DNA of 64,000 nucleotides from a virus, in the IMG/VR virus record IMGVR_UViG_3300032271_001847, positions 1 to 64,000 of that record; one strand, given 5' to 3'. Position 1 is the stretch's first letter, and the number at the start of each line of letters is the position of its first letter. The notes beneath the pieces were generated by a model. That model had not been told where the DNA came from and ran no database searches. It saw only the letters and a list, made by a program, of their open reading frames with translations. The position numbers and the translations under genes were made by a program. This document shows, piece by piece, positions 16,741-24,884 of the stretch.

Positions 16741-17823
16741 TCATTCGCCTCTGCGTTCCTTCCATTGTCCGGCATATTTGTCAATTCCGTTTCCACAGAT
16801 CCTTGCACATGTTTTCAAGCGACCGTGCTCTAGATCCTGGCTCCAACCTGCCTTGATCTTAGAAAAAACGTCATTATTAACAACGGCTTGTAATCCGTGT
16901 TTGACGGCACTAATGCTTGATATGTCATCCCCGATGATGTTCCAAATTTCGTTTCCGGCATATGGAGCATATAGCTGATTAGCCGTCCAACAACAGGGGA
17001 AAACAAGTCCTTCGGATGAAATATAAATGCTATTATCCTCCTCGACCTTGCAGCGTATATGGCATGATCCAAGATATCCATCAATGCTACCATATCGTTC
17101 GACCACCTTTGATTGCATCATCATGGCAGGATTCTGCCATTCGGGCGACAAGGGTTGTTCAAGATGATATTCGATTTCGCCGTCGGTGCCCATCACGGGT
17201 TGCGTGTCTCTCGGACCAAGGGTCGACGGATCCATAAATCTTGCCGTCCTCTTGGTGGTAAATCTCTCAAATCCCATCGATGCCGATAAGGATCGGGCAG
17301 CTTCGATCTCATGCTCGTTATGCCTAAAAACGATGTATTCCCAATGGGCCCGTCCGCCCGCCGCGATGAACCCCCTGGCATTTTCCATGATGGTCTGCCA
17401 GTTGGTCTTTCGTCGGTATAAATGATTGGTTCCTGCTAGCCCGTCAATTCCCCATTTAACATGGTCCCCTGGTCTTGACATTAGATTTCCAAGATCTCTC
17501 CACCAATCAACCGACCTCGCGCTGCCATTTGTGTGCAACCCAAGGGAGAGACCATCATTTTTGGATCTCAACCATCTCATGATATCAAGGCATTCATGTG
17601 CAACTATCGGATCTCCGTAGTTCCCGCATGCATAAACATAATGAAGCTGATCCACGATGGGAGTGAGAATGGTTTTCACATGATCAAGGCTGATCTCGGC
17701 CATGGGCAAACGTGGATTTACCTTTCCTCCCCATAGATTCCTGCTACATTGTGGGCAGGCCGCATTGCAACGAGAGGTCAGTTCAAGGTGCAACACCCTG
17801 ATCGAGACATATTCAAACGCCAT
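16741..17823 (-). CDS. Radical SAM enzyme with SPASM/twitch-like C-terminus
   Basis: 360 residues. The radical SAM cluster motif is at Cys 19, 23 and 26 (SRCNAACPQCSRN). Further core features are YACGNYGDPIVAHE and KWGIDGLAGTN. The C-terminal part has an auxiliary cluster-like region (CHIRC, SSEGLVFPCCW, then CARICG), as in SPASM/twitch enzymes that modify peptides or activate partner proteins. The start at 17823 overlaps the preceding glycosyltransferase-like gene by 11 bases and has GGAGAG. It is the fifth gene of a closely overlapping block with four glycosyltransferase-like genes, so it may add or alter a sugar or peptide group. No precursor peptide is obvious. Substrate unknown. Confidence 0.85.
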   Translation of the reverse strand: MAFEYVSIRVLHLELTSRCNAACPQCSRNLWGGKVNPRLPMAEISLDHVKTILTPIVDQLHYVYACGNYGDPIVAHECLDIMRWLRSKNDGLSLGLHTNGSARSVDWWRDLGNLMSRPGDHVKWGIDGLAGTNHLYRRKTNWQTIMENARGFIAAGGRAHWEYIVFRHNEHEIEAARSLSASMGFERFTTKRTARFMDPSTLGPRDTQPVMGTDGEIEYHLEQPLSPEWQNPAMMMQSKVVERYGSIDGYLGSCHIRCKVEEDNSIYISSEGLVFPCCWTANQLYAPYAGNEIWNIIGDDISSISAVKHGLQAVVNNDVFSKIKAGWSQDLEHGRLKTCARICGNGIDKYAGQWKERRGE

Positions 17824-18487
17824 GCAACTCTCCAAACAAATTCCTAAGGAATCCAAAATCATTTATCAATGTAAGATCGTCAGCGTGCTTGCCGTACCAT
17901 TGTTCCGCATCAATCAAGCCCAAGGAACACCATTCTGCATATCTAGATTCGATATTTGGGTTTTTCCATGCATCAAGCCTTCGTTTGGATTCAAGATCTC
18001 CATGATCCTTCCTGATGTTTTCCATGAGCTTGATCGATTCGCGGAATGCGCTCTTCCACGATTCGTATGGGCTTGAATTGAACACGGTGGTGGCTATGGT
18101 CTGATCCATTATCTTGATCCCGCCAATGCTGGTGGTGAAATCAAGCCACGGACCGGAGTGCGACAGGACGACCGCCTTTGGCCATAACTTTATCGCTCCA
18201 TATCCATAGCTTAACCCGTTGACAGGGTTCCTGCTGTACCATAGATGCAGATACATCTGATCCCATTCGGGAGGCATGTAGTCGAATTTCCAATCATCAT
18301 CGGCCACCGTGTCCCCATCCACGGTCCAAAACATCTTGGTAAAAGATTGCCTGGCGCATCTCTGGTGTGCGGCCGAGATCCCTTTTACGCCGTGTATCCT
18401 CCTAGCATGTGGCATCCTTGATTTTAGCAAGGACCAGTTTTCATCGGCAGTTGGCTCCTCATAGCTGATGAAAAAAACGTCATACAT
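17813..18487 (-). CDS. Glycosyltransferase-like protein A (VDGD type)
   Basis: 224 residues: FFISYEEPTADENW, RIHGVKGISAAHQRC and FWTVDGDTVADDDW. The DGD triad in a strand-like setting is typical of the metal-binding DxD site of GT-A glycosyltransferases. It is a shorter paralogue of the next gene upstream, sharing the RIHGVKG, AHxxCA and VDGD elements and the NGLxYGxGxxKLW block. It overlaps both neighbours. The donor and acceptor are unknown; a phage-specific branch of a GT-A family is the best description. Confidence 0.65.
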   Translation of the reverse strand: MYDVFFISYEEPTADENWSLLKSRMPHARRIHGVKGISAAHQRCARQSFTKMFWTVDGDTVADDDWKFDYMPPEWDQMYLHLWYSRNPVNGLSYGYGAIKLWPKAVVLSHSGPWLDFTTSIGGIKIMDQTIATTVFNSSPYESWKSAFRESIKLMENIRKDHGDLESKRRLDAWKNPNIESRYAEWCSLGLIDAEQWYGKHADDLTLINDFGFLRNLFGELHGV

Positions 18488-19394
18488 GCCTTATTGCCAT
18501 GAAATGCCTGATCTGATCAATGCCCATCCACGGACGCGGCGGATTCATGTAGACCCTCTTGAAAAAACGAGAATCATCCGGTGACAGCAGGGACAGATCA
18601 AGGCCCAACTGTTGTGACAGCGTCATTCCAAGGACCTTGCTGCCCCCAAGGGGATCATCATTTTTGATCGTTTCCCAAAGTTCATGCATCTTTCCATAAT
18701 CGCTGATGATCACATGGTCTTCAGACGACAACGTGGCAAGATGGCATCCCATCCTTGCACCATAAATGGCCCAAATGCCATTCTCAACATCCATTCCAAC
18801 GCTTGACCATATGCAAAGTCGATTAACGTTGCCAAACCATATGCGATCATGGAATTCTCGAGGGTTTACACGCATCCCGCGATCAAGGCTCATCTTGACC
18901 CCTTCCCTAAACCCGGATCTCCATGCCTGCTCGGGAGATCCGTTTACCACGCTTGTGCTATAACAGCCCTGCATCTCGTGATAACCTGGCGACCAACAAA
19001 AATCAACCCTCGATGCAGGGTCCTTTGCATTTTCATGGCTGTTCATTCCCATCACAAAGGACTTGCTCCATAGCTTGAGACCTCCATTACCGTACACCAG
19101 CCCATTTATGTGATTTCGTCCTGCCCACGTCCATGCATGGTCATGCTGGGAATCATCTATGCTGATCTCAACGTCAAGGAACTCGGGATAGATACGATTA
19201 TCGCCGTCCACCGTGACGAAAAACTCAGTATCACTCGCACAAGCACAGCTTCGATGTGCAGCATCGAATCCTTTCACGCCGTGTATCCTTTTGGCCCATG
19301 GGACCAGATCCACCAGTTCCGCGTATAACATCTCAGCGTTTGGTTCGTCAAAGCTGAGGAAAACGAAATCAAATTCGGATAGCTTATGGTTCAT
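18480..19394 (-). CDS. Glycosyltransferase-like protein B (VDGD type)
   Basis: 304 residues, paralogue of the 18487 gene: FVFLSFDEPNAEMLY, RIHGVKGFDAAHRSCA, FVTVDGDNRI and NGLVYGNGGLKLWSK. The shared architecture and adjacency show a tandem duplication followed by divergence; this copy carries about 80 more residues at the C-terminus. It overlaps the following gene by 8 bases and the preceding one by 4, so all are translated from one message. The VDGD motif supports nucleotide-sugar binding, the rest is unknown. Confidence 0.65.
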   Translation of the reverse strand: MNHKLSEFDFVFLSFDEPNAEMLYAELVDLVPWAKRIHGVKGFDAAHRSCACASDTEFFVTVDGDNRIYPEFLDVEISIDDSQHDHAWTWAGRNHINGLVYGNGGLKLWSKSFVMGMNSHENAKDPASRVDFCWSPGYHEMQGCYSTSVVNGSPEQAWRSGFREGVKMSLDRGMRVNPREFHDRIWFGNVNRLCIWSSVGMDVENGIWAIYGARMGCHLATLSSEDHVIISDYGKMHELWETIKNDDPLGGSKVLGMTLSQQLGLDLSLLSPDDSRFFKRVYMNPPRPWMGIDQIRHFMAIRHV

Positions 19395-19846
19395 CTGTAT
19401 CCACCAATGTAGAAACTGTGTTTATCAGCGTCGGCCCAATTGATGCGTATCGTATTGCCGGTCTGTGCCATGTTGGTAAGGTTCCATGATTTTATCAACC
19501 AGCTAGGATCATTTTTAATGGTAGCGTACAATATGGACGAGGACCGATTGCCATCAATGGTGATCGTCATCCCCTCCTTGTCCACCGATAGCATCGATGC
19601 ACCGCCTGACTCGTCAAGCGCATCAAGTGACCAAAATCTGGCGGGTTCTTTTACCGGAACATCCTTCTTCTTTAACAGCATCGACCCATCCACCTCTTCC
19701 ACATGATAGAGATGCATGTTCTCACTGCCGTCCATGAACGACCCGGCCATTTCCTTGGTTATCTCGATCTCTCGCCCGCCTCCGCTGGACCATCTCACGA
19801 TCGTCGGTTGGCCAACATCATCATATTCAAGCCACGCGCTTGCCAT
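19391..19846 (-). CDS. Hypothetical beta-rich protein inside the glycosyltransferase block, 151 residues
   Basis: Soluble protein with alternating strands (GREIEITKEMAGSF, SMLSVDKEGMTITIDG). No known domain. It overlaps the upstream glycosyltransferase gene by 20 bases and the downstream one by 4. Its placement makes it a candidate acceptor or partner for the modifying enzymes around it, which is inference only. Confidence 0.55.
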   Translation of the reverse strand: MASAWLEYDDVGQPTIVRWSSGGGREIEITKEMAGSFMDGSENMHLYHVEEVDGSMLLKKKDVPVKEPARFWSLDALDESGGASMLSVDKEGMTITIDGNRSSSILYATIKNDPSWLIKSWNLTNMAQTGNTIRINWADADKHSFYIGGYR

Positions 19847-20720
19847 CTTTGATCAATCCTTCATATGTCTCTATCATTTCATCAGTTAACCAATCCTTGA
19901 TATGATAATGCAGCGGATAGAACTGCCTGTGGTTTCCAAGCTTGCAATCCCCGGTTGGCGTGAAAAACGTCCTGAGATGGCATCTCCAATCCTCCGAAAG
20001 ATTTGGATCCTTCCAGCCCTGCATCTGTGTTTTCATGTGCGTGAATGTCGGAATCATGCGATGCGAATAGCTTGCTTGATCGATATCAAGCAGCTTCATG
20101 GCAAGGGCAAAAATAACATCGGTGCTCGGGTGATCAGGTCTATTTTCATAATGGAGATAACGCTCAAAAAATCTCTCCCAGTTCCAAAATATCAATGTAG
20201 CAAGGGCGAAAAAATCGTACGAAGCCGCAGTCTTCCTGAAATATCCGCATGCGGTGTATGTGTTTGGAAGACCGTTTTTCGTGAAAACCTTTCGATAATA
20301 GTCGCTATCGGATTCATTCCCACGCCAATCAAGGACACGATTTGCCCATACCATGTCATTTGGTTGAGATCCAAGATGATTCCACCATGCTGATATGTCG
20401 GTAAAGAACAGCATGTCGCAATCCAATTTTATGGTCTCTTGATATGGTGTCATCCATATCGCCTTCCATTCATTTTCAAGCTTCCACTTGCTGTCCTTGG
20501 CGGAATCTCCCCATGGTATTTCTATGATGTTATCAAATGCCCATGCATATCGAGGATCAACCTCGAATCCTGGCGTTATCCCGACCGTGAGATATGGAAC
20601 CTCATTCTGGGTATGCTTAAGGCTCAGGGCTAACGCATATGCCATGCGAACATAATCCGTATCTCCACTGTTTTGTGCGAAAGTGAAAAATCCACGCTGT
20701 CTGGAATTAATTGGTGGCAT
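19827..20720 (-). CDS. Glycosyltransferase-like protein C (GT8-like, DCD motif)
   Basis: 297 residues. FFTFAQNSGDTDYVRMAYALALSLK at the N-terminus (a pattern for nucleotide-sugar binding in GT8-like proteins), then IKLDCDMLFFTDIS with a DxD-type triad, and ACGYFRKTAASYDFF. The overall order resembles retaining GT-A enzymes such as glycogenin/LPS galactosyltransferases. It overlaps both neighbouring genes. The acceptor may be a tail fibre, since the fibre genes lie directly upstream on the same strand, or host envelope sugar. Confidence 0.68.
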   Translation of the reverse strand: MPPINSRQRGFFTFAQNSGDTDYVRMAYALALSLKHTQNEVPYLTVGITPGFEVDPRYAWAFDNIIEIPWGDSAKDSKWKLENEWKAIWMTPYQETIKLDCDMLFFTDISAWWNHLGSQPNDMVWANRVLDWRGNESDSDYYRKVFTKNGLPNTYTACGYFRKTAASYDFFALATLIFWNWERFFERYLHYENRPDHPSTDVIFALAMKLLDIDQASYSHRMIPTFTHMKTQMQGWKDPNLSEDWRCHLRTFFTPTGDCKLGNHRQFYPLHYHIKDWLTDEMIETYEGLIKDGKRVA

Positions 20721-21585
20721 ATTCTATTATCCTTGGTGCCATCCTGCCGATGCTCCATTTGTTCATCACATGGACGTTATTTCGTACCTGATGTAGCTTG
20801 AAATCTCCCTGAACGGTTTCACTAACGAAGAATGCGTGTCCGTTCTTGAATCCTATCATGTCGTCGTTTTCCGTGGCAACCACGATTTCGGACAAAGGCA
20901 ATGGGGTTATAGCATCGTTCTCAAATTGTCCACTTATCATGTGCAACGCAATGCTAAGTGCATAATCATTACGGAAATATCCGCTTGGAGAAAAACGGTA
21001 GAGATCCTGGTAATATCCGTAGTTTTCCTTGATGAATTTCATCGTTTCAAACACGGCCTTGATACGGTTATTGCGCTTGAAATACATAACCGTTGCCCAA
21101 TATAGTGGTATGCTCATCTCATTGAATCTTTGATCAAATCCACCAATGTTCATGGCATGACGCAGGTCTCGTATTGATTTATTCACCATCAGATCTTCAA
21201 CCGAATTCCATGCATTATCAAGGCTATCATCCAATATCAGATAATCTGCATCAATCAGGATCGTTTCGTCAAATGGGCTTAGATCGAAACTATCCGATCT
21301 ATTTCCATTATAATAAGGTTGTATCTTGCTGCTATACCTAGTATCGTGATATGTACGGACCGATGCATCCCTGTCGATATCCACAACGGTTATATGATCA
21401 AACGCTTGAGCAATGAGATCAGCTCCGTGATTATCGGATATCCACTTGATCGTGTCATCAGTGGTTGCTAACGACACGGAGTTGATCCTAAGATGTTTTT
21501 TGATCAGCAATGCCGAACAAAGGGCCATTGTGCCATAATCAAGCTCGGTATTATTATACGCATGGATCAAGAATCCTTGGGTCAT
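20707..21585 (-). CDS. Glycosyltransferase-like protein D (DAD motif)
   Basis: 292 residues with FLIHAYNNTELDYGTMALCSALLIKK at the start, ETILIDADYLILDDS (DxD-type site) in the middle and a C-terminal half with MYFKRNNRIKAVFE. It shares the general layout of protein C but little detailed sequence. It is preceded by the 21950 gene with a 4-base overlap. Function in nucleotide-sugar transfer is inferred from the motif and neighbours. Confidence 0.62.
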   Translation of the reverse strand: MTQGFLIHAYNNTELDYGTMALCSALLIKKHLRINSVSLATTDDTIKWISDNHGADLIAQAFDHITVVDIDRDASVRTYHDTRYSSKIQPYYNGNRSDSFDLSPFDETILIDADYLILDDSLDNAWNSVEDLMVNKSIRDLRHAMNIGGFDQRFNEMSIPLYWATVMYFKRNNRIKAVFETMKFIKENYGYYQDLYRFSPSGYFRNDYALSIALHMISGQFENDAITPLPLSEIVVATENDDMIGFKNGHAFFVSETVQGDFKLHQVRNNVHVMNKWSIGRMAPRIIEYATN

Positions 21586-21950
21586 TGATCACCAGTTTCA
21601 AATAAATCATGAAACTGATCCCGCACCGTCCTTGCTTGTTTCAGTTTTCTGTATTCAATGTTATAGTAATTTGTGGCTTCAAAATATTTGCTTAATATTT
21701 CTGAATGGAACTCGGTCACATTCGTGATCTCAATTGGATTGCCGTTGATGTCTATCAACACCACGTAATCGTGACCAAGGTCGATCACCAGCTTGGTAAA
21801 GTTGATTAGATCAACGGTGGCCTTGAATATTCCACCGTTGACGGCATGCGTGAGCATGGTATCAACCTTCAGCTTGATGTTTTCCTTGCTGTTGAAAAGG
21901 CTTACGCGATAATTGGCAAATTCAATGGCCCGTTGCAGTCTATCATCCAT
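21582..21950 (-). CDS. Hypothetical protein, 122 residues
   Basis: Helix-rich at both ends with a central beta stretch (DYVVLIDINGNPIEITN). AGGAG precedes the start. First gene of the overlapping block that continues into the glycosyltransferases, 47 bases after the fibre-like gene. No family recognised. Confidence 0.55.
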   Translation of the reverse strand: MDDRLQRAIEFANYRVSLFNSKENIKLKVDTMLTHAVNGGIFKATVDLINFTKLVIDLGHDYVVLIDINGNPIEITNVTEFHSEILSKYFEATNYYNIEYRKLKQARTVRDQFHDLFETGDQ

Positions 21951-21997
21951 GTCAGATCTCCTGCCGTATTATTGGCAAGGATCGCCATGGATTGCAA

Positions 21998-22948
21998 TTA
22001 AATCGCGGTGGTCGTCGTATATGTCGGCGATGGTATGGTGAGAGCACCGGACGCGGATAGCTGTGATATGTTGCTGACAAGCGTGCCGTCCAGGACATAG
22101 TATGCTATCCCCGATGCGAATGTGGCTTGCACCCTGAGAAGGCTACCATTTCCTCCGTTTGATCCGGTGTAACTCTCGACCCTAGCACGCACCGAATAAC
22201 TGATCGTGGTGTATCCATATGCCGATCCGGCATGCACAAACAGGGTTGAGAACCCGCTTGGGTTGTTGGTCAATCCATAATATCCCGTCGAGTAAGCGGT
22301 ACCACCGGAACCGGTGTAGGTCGTGGCACTGGCTCCGATCTTGATGGTCCCCATGTCCGACAATAGCTGTGTCATGGAGTCATTCAGATGATTGGTGGTC
22401 CCACCGGAACGATTGGCCGAAAGATATATCTGCCCACCGCTATTAAAGAAATAGCGTGCCGAATCTTCGTTGGAAAACGCAACCGTGAATTCATGGGTGA
22501 CGGACGAGCTCCAGCTGGTCGTCCGCGTGCTTGATAGCTTGGATGAAAGAGACATCTGCCCGATGTCGTAAAGATTTCGGTTGGTATCAAGCGTTGAAAT
22601 AAGGGTCGCGAGATCCGCCCGTCCTCCGGTGCCATCATAAGCATGTATGATGTCTCCGGTTGATACGTTTGAAGGTATGGTTAGCCCGCTTCCGGTATGC
22701 GTGTTGATGGTTGACATCACCGAGAACATGTCATTCCATTGGGACGCGGCAATGCTGTTGCCGGCAATCACCGATGGCAGCGATGTCGACACTTGTCCAT
22801 AACCTCTTGTACCATACCCAACACCGATCAGCGCCGCTAGCTTATCCGTAGCGGACGAATCGTTAGAATATGCCACGTTTGGATCAACTGATCCTCGAAA
22901 TCCCATGTATTGGGATGCCAATATGTCTTGCCCGGTGGCATACGTCAT
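21998..22948 (-). CDS. Virion-associated fibre-like protein, 316 residues
   Basis: Rich in Ser, Thr, Gly and Ala with many short beta strands and no catalytic motif, typical of phage fibre or baseplate adhesin proteins. An N-terminal segment (GSVDPNVAYSNDSSATDKLAALIGVGYG) may be the attachment part. It follows the 24098 gene with a 1-base gap and belongs to the same late transcript. Exact position in the virion is unknown. Confidence 0.6.
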   Translation of the reverse strand: MTYATGQDILASQYMGFRGSVDPNVAYSNDSSATDKLAALIGVGYGTRGYGQVSTSLPSVIAGNSIAASQWNDMFSVMSTINTHTGSGLTIPSNVSTGDIIHAYDGTGGRADLATLISTLDTNRNLYDIGQMSLSSKLSSTRTTSWSSSVTHEFTVAFSNEDSARYFFNSGGQIYLSANRSGGTTNHLNDSMTQLLSDMGTIKIGASATTYTGSGGTAYSTGYYGLTNNPSGFSTLFVHAGSAYGYTTISYSVRARVESYTGSNGGNGSLLRVQATFASGIAYYVLDGTLVSNISQLSASGALTIPSPTYTTTTAI

Positions 22949-22949
22949 G

Positions 22950-24098
22950 TCAGTTCTTGCCTATAACTACTTCTATCAGTTCAACTGAATCCGTGTTCTT
23001 GTCAACAAGCGAACGGCCAAGAACCGCTAGCGGACCAAAATCAGGATTCCATGCGCAGGCCGTACCTTCCACGACCGATGCCATGAGGCGCTGGCCCTTG
23101 TAAACGGGGCCGGATACCTTGCACGGAACACGTCCAACCAGCGCAACGGCCGGATGCGTGGCATCGGTTCCTGCATCCTTATTCATGAGATATGCTGGCT
23201 TTGTTGACACCACGCCAAATACCGCGATATCGCCATCATTCCTGCATGCGGTCACTTCTGCGGATCCACCAAGGCTGACCACCGTGCCCGGAGCGTATTC
23301 GGCATCAGCGGCATATCGCTCAGCAAGGTCAGCGTACTTGGCCGAACTTGCGGTTCCGACGAAGTTTTGGGAGTAAACGTTTGAAAATCTAAGTCCCGAG
23401 CTTCCCAGATTCCAAGAAATATCAGCCGACGGAAGGTTGGTTTGGGTTGACCTGAAAGTGGTAGTGTCGCCTGCTATACCGGTGCCCGAAATGGTGGTGT
23501 TGAAATTGATTCCAGGAGATATTGATGCAAACCCTGTGATGCTAGGGCTGGGGGTGAACACAGCATCCTTGCTAATGATGGCAAAAAGGGTTCCACCAAG
23601 CACCACCCTCCACACCTGGTGGGCGTTGGTACCATCTGAAATCCTTGCTGCTTCAAGCGTGCTGTATGATGGTATTGCAGGATTGATAGGGTCTGTTCCA
23701 GCTGGACTTCCAAGAGGGCCTACCAATACCCATGCGGTTCCGGTCCAGACATTTAGCTGCTTGTTGGTCGTATCAAACCAGAGAGCACCCGGATTGGCGC
23801 CCGAACCAGGTGCGCTAGCCGATTGTAGCGTTCCTCCTGCTGCTAACCATGTTGATCCGCTGTAAACCTTGAGTATCTGCTGGGCGGTATCGTACCATGC
23901 CTGCCCGGTGACAGGACTTGTCGGTGCGCTAGCACTTGCAAAATTCTGCATGATCCAGAGCATGTTCTCATTTACCGGCTCTCCATAGTTTAGATAGCCG
24001 TGACCTGGAAACTTGATGCTAGAGCTGCCGGTGTTAATGCTGCCGTCCGCAACAGTAGCCAATAACGTCCCGTCATAGTTGAATATATTAGTAGCCAT
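22950..24098 (-). CDS. Tail-fibre-like protein with C-terminal chaperone-type domain, 382 residues
   Basis: The N-terminal half has repeats used in fibre proteins of T4-like cyanophages (SAPTSPVTGQAWYDTAQQ; GANPGALWFDTTNKQL). The C-terminal part (SAKYADLAERYAADAEYAPG, TVVSLGGSAEVTACR, VFGVVSTKPAYLMN) resembles the peptidase G2/intramolecular-chaperone type endings of phage fibres, which assist trimer folding. It has a late promoter at 24125 and AAAGG before the start. A role in host recognition is likely. Confidence 0.68.
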   Translation of the reverse strand: MATNIFNYDGTLLATVADGSINTGSSSIKFPGHGYLNYGEPVNENMLWIMQNFASASAPTSPVTGQAWYDTAQQILKVYSGSTWLAAGGTLQSASAPGSGANPGALWFDTTNKQLNVWTGTAWVLVGPLGSPAGTDPINPAIPSYSTLEAARISDGTNAHQVWRVVLGGTLFAIISKDAVFTPSPSITGFASISPGINFNTTISGTGIAGDTTTFRSTQTNLPSADISWNLGSSGLRFSNVYSQNFVGTASSAKYADLAERYAADAEYAPGTVVSLGGSAEVTACRNDGDIAVFGVVSTKPAYLMNKDAGTDATHPAVALVGRVPCKVSGPVYKGQRLMASVVEGTACAWNPDFGPLAVLGRSLVDKNTDSVELIEVVIGKN

Positions 24099-24124
24099 CG
24101 ATGTTGCCTTTATCTATGATGCTG

Positions 24125-24133
24125 TATTTATCC
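24125..24133 (-). promoter_or_regulatory. T4-type late promoter, GGATAAATA
   Basis: Minus strand, 26 bases before the fibre gene start at 24098, leaving a normal leader with a ribosome site. Confidence 0.7.
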
Positions 24134-24137
24134 ATCG

Positions 24138-24737
24138 TCAGACCGTTTGGATCCGGATGGTGTAGACGATTTCGATCTGACGATTGAGACTTTTTTGAAC
24201 GGGACTGAAAATCACATGTGTTAGAAGGCGTCCTTCACCAGTTGGATCATATGCCTTGAGTCCAAGTTCGTTGAAAACATACGGACCAGACAGATTGGTT
24301 GTCGTATCAAACGCTTCTTGGCCCGCAGGCTCGCCAATACCAAGATTGCATGTGATTATCACATCGCTGTATGTGGTACCGGATGTATGTGCCGTGGTTA
24401 TATAGTTCTTTGTTGGATCCACATTCAATGGGCTCAGATCGTTGACACATTTAATGTAAGTCTGGTTGTAGAGCTGAGCCGATGTTCCTATAACATTTGG
24501 AGGCAGATAAGTGATGGTGCCTATCCCACTGACCGTGGCAGCACCATTTCCAAACACCATGTCCTGTATCCAACTATCGGTTCGATTGGCTATCGTGTGT
24601 GCAAGGGATATTGAGAAATTCTCATAGTTAATAGCGTTGTTTTTGTCAACCAATATCTCACCTGTCAACACATCTCTTATGATAACATGTCCTTTGACGG
24701 ACTTGCCTATTGTTTCTTTCATATGATCTCTCATCAT
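24138..24737 (-). CDS. Virion structural protein with IRD-TGE motif, 199 residues
   Basis: Begins with a short lead and VKGHVIIRDVLTGEILVDKNNAIN, then beta-rich sequence and ends with FSPVQKSLNRQIEIVYTIRIQ. The pattern is common in structural proteins of T4-like cyanophages located near the wedge genes. Its start overlaps the stop of a small gene that carries a shortened version of the same motif. In-frame alternatives at 24734 and 24722 are possible starts. Confidence 0.62.
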   Translation of the reverse strand: MMRDHMKETIGKSVKGHVIIRDVLTGEILVDKNNAINYENFSISLAHTIANRTDSWIQDMVFGNGAATVSGIGTITYLPPNVIGTSAQLYNQTYIKCVNDLSPLNVDPTKNYITTAHTSGTTYSDVIITCNLGIGEPAGQEAFDTTTNLSGPYVFNELGLKAYDPTGEGRLLTHVIFSPVQKSLNRQIEIVYTIRIQTV

Positions 24738-24871
24738 GCTCGCTTGTTGACCAACATCTCGCCAGAATCTGGGTCTCTTATTTTTAGATTACCATAGACC
24801 ATGACACCTGCGGTTTCATCGCATGGTGTCTGCTTGGTATCAACATCATCTTTTCTGTCATCTGCTGCCAT
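24734..24871 (-). CDS. Mini structural-like protein, 45 residues
   Basis: Acidic start (MAADDRKDD) and VYGNLKIRDPDSGEMLVNKRA, matching the first motif of the 199-residue protein that follows; the genes overlap by ATGA. A late promoter ends 4 bases before the ATG. Probably a real gene produced by duplication of the motif. Confidence 0.55.
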   Translation of the reverse strand: MAADDRKDDVDTKQTPCDETAGVMVYGNLKIRDPDSGEMLVNKRA

Positions 24872-24875
24872 GATC

Positions 24876-24884
24876 TATTTATCC
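24876..24884 (-). promoter_or_regulatory. Putative late promoter, GGATAAATA
   Basis: Minus strand, overlapping the end of the giant gene and only 4 bases before the mini-gene start. Confidence 0.55.
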
